In this document: positions 58,981 to 64,000 of the stretch, one piece after another
Layout of the letters: each line of letters begins with the position of its first letter
Position numbering within the stretch: the first letter of the stretch is position 1
Source of the DNA: RGIG995 sp045542115
Lineage (GTDB): Bacteria; Bacillota; Clostridia; Oscillospirales; UBA644
Direction of reading: 5' to 3'
DNA length: 64,000 nucleotides
NCBI GenBank assembly: GCA_045542115.1
Contig: JAZQKK010000011.1
Location: 1-64,000, forward strand
Made by a program: the position numbers and the translations under genes
The notes under the pieces: generated by a model
Told to the model about the DNA's origin: nothing
Databases searched by the model: none
What the model saw: only the letters and a program-made list of their open reading frames with translations

Positions 58981-61050
58981 TTACAGTTTCATCGCCACGT
59001 CCCAGGCGCCCCAGATGACCGTCCGCAGATTGCCTACCTTGGCGGCATCTCCGATGACGTGGATATGGCTTGCTTTGGGGGCTACGGGGGCGGGATTGTA
59101 CCCCACCGAGAGAATCACCGAATCGGTGTCCACGGTAAAGGTCTTGCCTTCTTTGTCTTTCAGGGTGACGTTGCCGTCGCCGATTTCACAAAGAGACGTT
59201 TCCAGAAAGACGGGAACTTTGTTGGTCTTAAAGAAATCCCGCAGGTAACTGGTGTTAGCAAGGCAGATGCCCTTGGTGGTGATAAGGTCGTCTTGCATCT
59301 CCACGATGACCGGCTTTTTGCCCTTCAAATACAGGTCGTAAGCAATTTCACACCCCGTAAGACCGCCGCCGACGACCACCACGTTTTCGCCTACGGGCTT
59401 GTTGCCCAGCAGGTAATCTACCGCTTCCACGGCGGTTTCGGCACCCTTGACGGGAATCTTTTTCGCGACCGCCCCGGTGGCGACGATAATTTCGTCGGCG
59501 TCCAGGGATTTCACGTCGTTAACTTCGGTGTTCATCTTCACGTCGATGGGATATTTGGAAAGTTCCCGGATGTACCAGGTAATCAGGGCTTTGTCTTTTT
59601 CTTTAAAGTCGGGCGCCGCTGCGGCAAGAAACACGCCGCCCAATTTGTCGCTCTTTTCGTACAACGTCACCGTATGGCCCCGTTTCGCGCAAAGAATGGC
59701 CGCTTCCATTCCCCCGATACCACCGCCGATGACGGCGATCTTCTTGGCCTTTTTCGCCGGTGCCACCTTGTATTTCTTCGACTGCATCGTTTCGGGATTC
59801 AGAGCACACCGGGCAAGCCCCATCGTATCGGTCAGGTCCTGGGTGTTGGCGTGCCCCTTGGAGGAAGAGAAGTTGAAACATCCGGAATGACAGCAGATAC
59901 AAGGTTTGATGTCTTCCAACCGGTCTTCAATGACCTTGGTGACCCATTGGGGGTCTACCAGGAATTGGCGGGCGACCCCTACGCCGTCGATGCGACCTTC
60001 GGCAACGGCCTTCGCCCCGGTCTCCACGTCCATCCGTCCGGCACAGACCACGGGAATGTCCACGAACTGTTTGATGTGGGCAACGTCGTCCAGGTTGCAG
60101 TTTTCGGGCATATACATCGGGGGATGAGCCCAATACCAGGAGTCGTAGGTGCCGTTGTCGGCGTTGAGCATATCGTATCCGGCGTCTTGCAAATATCTGG
60201 CGGCCTTTTCGGATTCTTCCATATTCCGGCCCACTTCCACGTAGTCCTCGCCGGGCATTGCCCCTTCGCAGAATCCCTTCATCTTGGATTCTACCGAATA
60301 CCGCAGAGAAACGGGATAATCGGTTCCGCAGGCTTCTTTGATTGCCTTGACCACTTCGGCGGCGAACCGATAGCGGTTTTCAAAACTTCCGCCGTATTCG
60401 TCGGTGCGCTTGTTGAAAAATTCAATGGCGAACTGGTCGAGAAGGTAGCCTTCGTGGACCGCGTGGACTTCCACACCGTCCACCCCGGCGTCTTTGCAGA
60501 GTTTTGCCGTTTTTGCGAAAGCCTCGATAATCTCGTGAATCTGTTCCACGGTCATTTCGGGACATTCAATGTCGTGCGCCCAACGGGATCTCTGGGGGCT
60601 GGGGCACGCCAATTCGTGAGACGTGTCGATGATGGGTTTGACCAACGCCCGGGTAAATTTATTCTTGTGCAGCGGGGCAACCAATTCGGTAATCGCCCAA
60701 GACCGGCCCATCCCGGCGGTCAGTTGAACGAACAGTTTCGCCCCCGTTTTATGGATTTCGTCCATAAACTCTTTGAGTTCTTCAAACATTTTGGGATTCT
60801 GCCAGAGCCACTTGCCCCAAAAGGTGTCCCGCAAGGGGGCGATGCCGGGAATAATCAATCCCACGTTGTTGTTCGCCCGTTCCAGGAAAAGTTTTGCGGC
60901 TTCTTTGTCAAAGTGACAGCCGGTCAATTCGAACCATCCGAACAGGGACGTTCCCCCCATCGGACACATTACGATGCGGTTCTTGATTTCCACGTTGCCG
61001 ATCTTCCAAGGCGTAAACAGCGCCTCGTACTTTTTATCCGTTTGTTCCAT
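58981..61050 (-). CDS. Old-Yellow-Enzyme-type NADH:flavin oxidoreductase (FadH/BaiCD-like)
   Basis: 689 residues. N-terminal FMN TIM-barrel (LFTPWKIGNVEIKNRIVMCPM, VEVHAVHEGYLLDQF, RTDEYGGSFENRYRF), Fe-S Cys384, Cys387 and Cys391 (CICCHSGC) with the fourth Cys about 24 residues later, an insertion compared with the usual spacing. Then FAD and NAD(P) domains (KIAVIGGGIGGMEAAILC, VVVVGGGLTGCEIAYDL). Reduces C=C bonds of enoates or enoyl-CoA. Start 61050 behind GAAAGGAG; the upstream extension spans the promoter. Confidence 0.92.
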   Translation of the reverse strand: MEQTDKKYEALFTPWKIGNVEIKNRIVMCPMGGTSLFGWFELTGCHFDKEAAKLFLERANNNVGLIIPGIAPLRDTFWGKWLWQNPKMFEELKEFMDEIHKTGAKLFVQLTAGMGRSWAITELVAPLHKNKFTRALVKPIIDTSHELACPSPQRSRWAHDIECPEMTVEQIHEIIEAFAKTAKLCKDAGVDGVEVHAVHEGYLLDQFAIEFFNKRTDEYGGSFENRYRFAAEVVKAIKEACGTDYPVSLRYSVESKMKGFCEGAMPGEDYVEVGRNMEESEKAARYLQDAGYDMLNADNGTYDSWYWAHPPMYMPENCNLDDVAHIKQFVDIPVVCAGRMDVETGAKAVAEGRIDGVGVARQFLVDPQWVTKVIEDRLEDIKPCICCHSGCFNFSSSKGHANTQDLTDTMGLARCALNPETMQSKKYKVAPAKKAKKIAVIGGGIGGMEAAILCAKRGHTVTLYEKSDKLGGVFLAAAAPDFKEKDKALITWYIRELSKYPIDVKMNTEVNDVKSLDADEIIVATGAVAKKIPVKGAETAVEAVDYLLGNKPVGENVVVVGGGLTGCEIAYDLYLKGKKPVIVEMQDDLITTKGICLANTSYLRDFFKTNKVPVFLETSLCEIGDGNVTLKDKEGKTFTVDTDSVILSVGYNPAPVAPKASHIHVIGDAAKVGNLRTVIWGAWDVAMKL

Positions 61051-61096
61051 AGGAAATGCTCCTTTCTTTCGTTGCCGTATAGTTTTTCTTGGTTTC

Positions 61097-61125
61097 AGTA
61101 TACCATAACCTTCCGGAAATGTCAA
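61097..61125 (-). promoter_or_regulatory. Promoter of the reductase/aconitase X operon
   Basis: On the minus strand TTGACA (61125-61120), 17-bp spacer ending TATGG, TATACT (61102-61097). Confidence 0.8.
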
Positions 61126-61173
61126 CCGTTTCTTTCTCTCAATTTTTTCGGAAGGAGAAGGGAAAATACAAGA

Positions 61174-61213
61174 ACTCTACTCCCGGTAGAGAGGGGCGTA
61201 GAGTAGTTTTTTT
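61174..61213 (+). terminator. Hairpin with T-run, owner unclear
   Basis: ACTCTAC (61174-61180) pairs with GTAGAGT (61198-61204), with an inner TCCC/GGGG pairing, followed by T7. It lies upstream of the hemolysin III gene with no plus-strand gene before it, so it may be a leader attenuator. Confidence 0.45.
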
Positions 61214-61337
61214 GCAGTTCTACAAGGGGGTCGACGAAGGGGAGAGAACAAAACGAAAACGGTAGGTTGCATTTTGCCGTTGACGGGGATATAATAATCC
61301 TGTCAAACACGCAACCCGCCGACGAAAGGATAATTTT

Positions 61338-62009
61338 ATGACACGAACGAAACTTTGCGACCGCATCTTGCCCGACTATACCCGGGGAGAAGAAATATTT
61401 AATATGGTCACCCACATCGTAGGGGGCGGCTTTGGAATCCTTGCCCTGGTATTGAGCGTTTTGGTCTCCGCCCTTCGGGGCGACCCCTGGGGCGTGGTGT
61501 CCTGCTCCATTTACGGGGGAACGATGGTGATACTATATACGATGTCCAGCGTTTACCACGGATTGAAAGCGGAATTGCCGAAAAAGGTAATGCAGGTAAT
61601 GGACCACTGCACCATCTATTTTCTTATTGCTGGAACCTACACGCCCATTCTGCTTTGCGGTATCCGTCCGGTATCTCCCTTTGCCGCCTGGGGACTGTTC
61701 TCCATCGTTTGGGGCTTTGCCGCCCTGGGAACGGTTTTCACCGCCATTGATTTGAAGAAATACGGAAAATTTGCGATGGTCTGCTATATCGGAATGGGTT
61801 GGAGCGTGGTCCTGGCGGTCAAGCCCACCCTGCAAGCCATCCCGCTGCCGGGTCTTGCCTGGCTCTTGGCCGGAGGCATCGCCTACACGGTAGGCGCGGT
61901 TTTTTACGGCTTTGGACGAAAATGCCGGTATATCCATTCGGTGTTCCACATTTTCGTGGTGCTGGGCAGTATTTTGCAATATATTTGTATTTTGTTTTAC
62001 GTGATATGA
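61338..62009 (+). CDS. Hemolysin III/YqfA-family membrane protein
   Basis: 223 residues with seven membrane segments. The family pattern is clear: EEIFNMVTHIVGGGFGILAL, TMSSVYHGL, MDHCTIYFLIAGTYTPIL and a C-terminal CRYIHSVFHIFVVLGSILQYI. The conserved Ser, Asp and His residues match the putative metal site shared with adiponectin receptors. Function in bacteria is unsettled; hydrolase activity on membrane lipids is proposed for relatives. Confidence 0.9.
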   Translation: MTRTKLCDRILPDYTRGEEIFNMVTHIVGGGFGILALVLSVLVSALRGDPWGVVSCSIYGGTMVILYTMSSVYHGLKAELPKKVMQVMDHCTIYFLIAGTYTPILLCGIRPVSPFAAWGLFSIVWGFAALGTVFTAIDLKKYGKFAMVCYIGMGWSVVLAVKPTLQAIPLPGLAWLLAGGIAYTVGAVFYGFGRKCRYIHSVFHIFVVLGSILQYICILFYVI

Positions 62010-62016
62010 GGTGTCT

Positions 62017-62103
62017 ATGAGATTTTTATACGTATTGTTCTGCCTGTTTGTCGGGACTTTTTACGGCGGGCAGATGATTTTCCGGAAATTGCTGCGCAAA
62101 TAA
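62017..62103 (+). CDS. Possible 28-residue membrane peptide
   Basis: MRFLYVLFCLFVGTFYGG then QMIFRKLLRK: one short hydrophobic helix with a basic C-terminus. It begins 8 bp after the hemolysin III stop with a weak GAGGTG site and ends just before the terminator. Too short to judge by homology. Confidence 0.4.
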   Translation: MRFLYVLFCLFVGTFYGGQMIFRKLLRK

Positions 62104-62107
62104 AAAA

Positions 62108-62140
62108 TTCCCCGCCGTTCACGGCGGGGATTTCTTTATT
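62108..62140. terminator. Bidirectional terminator
   Basis: An 8-bp GC stem (CCCCGCCG 62110-62117 with CGGCGGGG 62122-62129), UUCA loop, T-rich after and A-run before. Shared by the convergent neighbours. Confidence 0.85.
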
Positions 62141-63065
62141 TTTTATTTTTTTCTTTGGCCCGTTTATCGTTGATGATTTTCATATGTTCTTCGGTGATGA
62201 GGTCTACGTTGTTTTCCCGGGCCCAGTCCACGCAGCCTTTCAGTACCAGGGGAAGGAATACCCGGGGTACGGCGAGGACGGTCATCAACGCTTCGTCGGT
62301 GAATTTGATTTTGTCGTCCACCCGGTCGGCGGCGTAACGGACGGATTCCAAGGATGCCTGACGCATCTGCAACAGTTCTGCCCGCATTCGGGTTTTGCGG
62401 TGGAACCAGAAATTTTTGCTGTCCCGGTATCCGTAGTCCACGGGAAGATTGGGAAAGTCTTTGGCTTTTACGCCGTTGATGATGGCGTCCCGGTATTTTT
62501 TCTTCATCAGAATTTTATCTATCTTCAAGATGAAGTGTGCACCGAATTTGCTGGTAATTCCGTTGAAGTCGTGGTAGGGGCCGTCGTAGCCGTTCAACTG
62601 ACCGGGAAGGTCGTTTTCTGCCCCGTCCAGTTCCCGGACCCAGGTACATTCGATGACTTGCATCGCCTCCGACAACACCAACGGGCGAGGGTCTTCGGGA
62701 CGTTCTTCTTGCAGCAGGCTTTGTTCCAGTTTGAAGTTGCATTTCGGCATTTTTTCTTCCGGCTTATCTCCGGGCCAGGACAGTTTGACCGCCTCTTTGA
62801 AATATTTGGGCTCGTCGGTGATAAAATTCAGGGCGCATTTGCCGTTGCGCAAAATATTCTGTGCGGTATTGGAAGAGTTGCGGCAGCAAAGAAGCATCGC
62901 GTAATAGTCTTTCCCCGCCACGTAATAGGGTTGCACCAAAGAATAGGGCCCAAGATTGGTGCTCCCGTCCTCACACAGGGTGCTGATAATTACGGTAGGC
63001 ATCGGAAAGAACAACGACGTCTGATAAAAGTTGTCCACGATGCGAAGATTTTCAAAACTGCTCAT
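62136..63065 (-). CDS. Flavin reductase-like domain protein
   Basis: 309 residues. The first 200 have the FMN-binding split-barrel pattern: PMPTVIISTLCEDGSTNLGPYSL, YAMLLCCRNSSNTAQNILRNGKCALNFI and HFILKIDKI. The C-terminal 90 residues are helical (LLQMRQASLESVRYAADRVDD) and not recognised. Possibly donates reduced flavin to, or works alongside, the reductase operon nearby; inference. Confidence 0.8.
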   Translation of the reverse strand: MSSFENLRIVDNFYQTSLFFPMPTVIISTLCEDGSTNLGPYSLVQPYYVAGKDYYAMLLCCRNSSNTAQNILRNGKCALNFITDEPKYFKEAVKLSWPGDKPEEKMPKCNFKLEQSLLQEERPEDPRPLVLSEAMQVIECTWVRELDGAENDLPGQLNGYDGPYHDFNGITSKFGAHFILKIDKILMKKKYRDAIINGVKAKDFPNLPVDYGYRDSKNFWFHRKTRMRAELLQMRQASLESVRYAADRVDDKIKFTDEALMTVLAVPRVFLPLVLKGCVDWARENNVDLITEEHMKIINDKRAKEKNKK

Positions 63066-63085
63066 AAAAAACTCCTTTCGGGGAT

Positions 63086-63463
63086 AAAAAAATTTTCTTC
63101 TTTATTATGTAAACATTTCTGTAAGCCGGGTTCTGTGTTATGCGATCATCTATCTCGAATATGCGTTACCGCATATTTCCAGCTGCCTCTGTACCCCGGA
63201 CGGGAGACCTGTGGGGTCACATCACGGCATTGCTCCGGATAAGGTTTACACAGCGAGAGACGTTGCCGCCCCTCCGGTGAGCTCTTACCTCGCCTTTTCA
63301 CCCTTACCTTGCGGCGGTTGTTTTCTGTTGCACTATCTCGGAAGTCACCTTCGGCGGACGTTATCCGTTATCCTTTCCCGTGGGAGCCCGGACTTTCCTC
63401 AGACATCGCCTTTCGTTTGATGCCCGCGATCGCTCAAAATGTTTACATAATAAAGAAGAAAAT
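63086..63463 (-). repeat. Perfect 27-bp inverted repeat enclosing rnpB, with T-run
   Basis: Arms at 63092-63118 and 63437-63463 are exact reverse complements (central part TTCTTTATTATGTAAAC). The 3' arm on the minus strand is followed by seven T, so it could serve as the terminator stem. The 5' arm includes TATTAT, a possible -10 of rnpB. Confidence 0.9.
63111..63447 (-). ncRNA. rnpB: RNase P RNA (M1-type)
   Basis: On the minus strand the conserved P4/CR-I region GAGGAAAGTCCGGGCTCC lies near the 5' end and the matching CR-V segment near the 3' end (ACAGAACCCGGCTTACAG). GGGTGAAAAGGCG and AAGAGCTCACCG lie between, as in bacterial class A RNAs. About 335 nt. P1 is made by TGTAAACATTT/AAATGTTTACA; see the extended inverted repeat. 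Confidence 0.95.
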
Positions 63464-63485
63464 GGGTTTTCTGTTTCTGGGTGGT

Positions 63486-63779
63486 TCAATCGTCAAAGGG
63501 ATGATTGGGATTCCAGGTCTTTTTTTGTTCGGGGCGTTCTTTCCCGGTGCGGATGCGGTGTTCTTTGATTTTTCCTTTGACCCAGTTTTTCAGATTGGGA
63601 AGGCAGAGAAGAATCCCCACGGCAAAGAAGAGCGGCCCCACGAAAATCAACACGGGAAGGTCGACTTTGACCCCCATCACGATCAGAACCACCATCAAAA
63701 TAAAGGTGAAGGAAAGCACCATCACCGTGCCCGGGGTGATCTCCGCTCCGTGCAGGTCCTGGTTGGGTAATTTGGCCAC
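63486..63779 (-). CDS. Small two-helix membrane protein
   Basis: 97 residues. Membrane segments at about 17-40 (TVMVLSFTFILMVVLIVMGVKV) and 43-63 (LPVLIFVGPLFFAVGILLCLP), then a basic cytosolic tail (KNWVKGKIKEHRIRTGKERP). GTG start at 63779 has AAGGAG 8 bases upstream; the earlier GTG at 63788 is too close to that site. Function unknown; the extracytoplasmic loop between helices is very short. Confidence 0.65.
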   Translation of the reverse strand: MAKLPNQDLHGAEITPGTVMVLSFTFILMVVLIVMGVKVDLPVLIFVGPLFFAVGILLCLPNLKNWVKGKIKEHRIRTGKERPEQKKTWNPNHPFDD

Positions 63780-63910
63780 TAAAAACACTCCTTTTTGAGG
63801 GCAAAATCTTCGCTTTTGTTCACAACGCAGATTTTATACGGTAAAAATCCCCTAGAAATCAGCATTATTCACAAAAATCAGTTTTTTGTGCAAAAAATCG
63901 TCCCAAGTCC

Positions 63911-63939
63911 TTGACAAACCCTTGAACTTGTGATAAAAT
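63911..63939 (+). promoter_or_regulatory. Promoter of a gene beyond the window
   Basis: TTGACA (63911-63916), 17-bp spacer, TAAAAT (63934-63939). The transcript starts near 63946 and its leader runs to the end of the window without a start codon that can be supported. Confidence 0.7.
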
Positions 63940-64000
63940 TGTATATTGCCATAATAGGATAATGGGAGTATGCCCTCTTTTGGGCAGGCATTTCGGAAAA

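Overview
The window is a bacterial chromosome segment centred on the replication origin. The order dnaA, oriC, dnaN, recF, remB, gyrB, gyrA on one strand and rpmH, rnpA, yidD, yidC, jag, mnmE, mnmG on the other is the classic Firmicutes origin region. A homodimeric glycyl-tRNA synthetase, short zinc-type S18, a Gram-positive sortase/pilus locus, lipoproteins and extended -10 promoters point to a Clostridia-type anaerobe, probably of the Oscillospirales kind. That placement is inference; no 16S gene is present.

Layout. 1-5.2 kb: end of serS, cca, a small P-loop kinase-like gene, a short SulP transporter and an HTH gene behind a structured leader RNA. 5.2-17.3 kb (minus strand): lipoprotein, prfB, glyS, gyrA, gyrB, remB, recF, dnaN, oriC, dnaA. 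17.5-26.8 kb (plus): rpmH-rnpA-yidD, yidC-jag, mnmE-mnmG-trmB-ispF-nadE. 27-32 kb: an alpha/beta hydrolase and an mglBAC-type sugar ABC importer. 31.9-33.9 kb: a secreted surface protein and its likely divergent XRE repressor. 33.9-38.6 kb (minus): a five-gene run of two SGNH hydrolases, YfcE-like phosphodiesterase, a trehalase-like glycosidase (frameshifted at its end) and a metallophosphoesterase. 38.9-41.5 kb: tRNA-Trp, a duplicated tRNA 3' end, two YbjN-like genes of different codon usage, a lone TipAS-like protein, a DUF5714-type protein and a peptide deformylase remnant. 41.8-50.8 kb (minus): a seven-gene sortase-assembled pilus operon ending beside a remnant of a Cys-rich VLP gene typical of conjugative elements. 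51.2-55.8 kb: CrtC-like protein, TetR regulator, EamA transporter, lipoprotein. 55.9-57.2 kb: rpsF-ssb-rpsR. 57.2-61.1 kb (minus): two-subunit aconitase X with an Old-Yellow-Enzyme-type reductase. 61.3-64 kb: hemolysin III family protein, flavin reductase-like protein, RNase P RNA, a small membrane protein, and a promoter for a gene beyond the window.

The most unusual items are: (i) the pilus locus, where the tip adhesin carries a CHAP-like domain lacking catalytic Cys and His, and the last gene is a sortase homologue whose catalytic positions all look replaced; (ii) the structured leader at 4.7-4.9 kb, with competing pairings and a terminator abutting the ribosome binding site; (iii) a family of AAAGAAAG palindromic repeats confined to 4.5-28 kb; (iv) NAD synthetase with a degenerate glutaminase domain; (v) a perfect 27-bp inverted repeat around rnpB; (vi) a textbook DnaA-trio/DnaA-box unwinding element at oriC. 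No CRISPR array, intact insertion sequence or prophage was seen.
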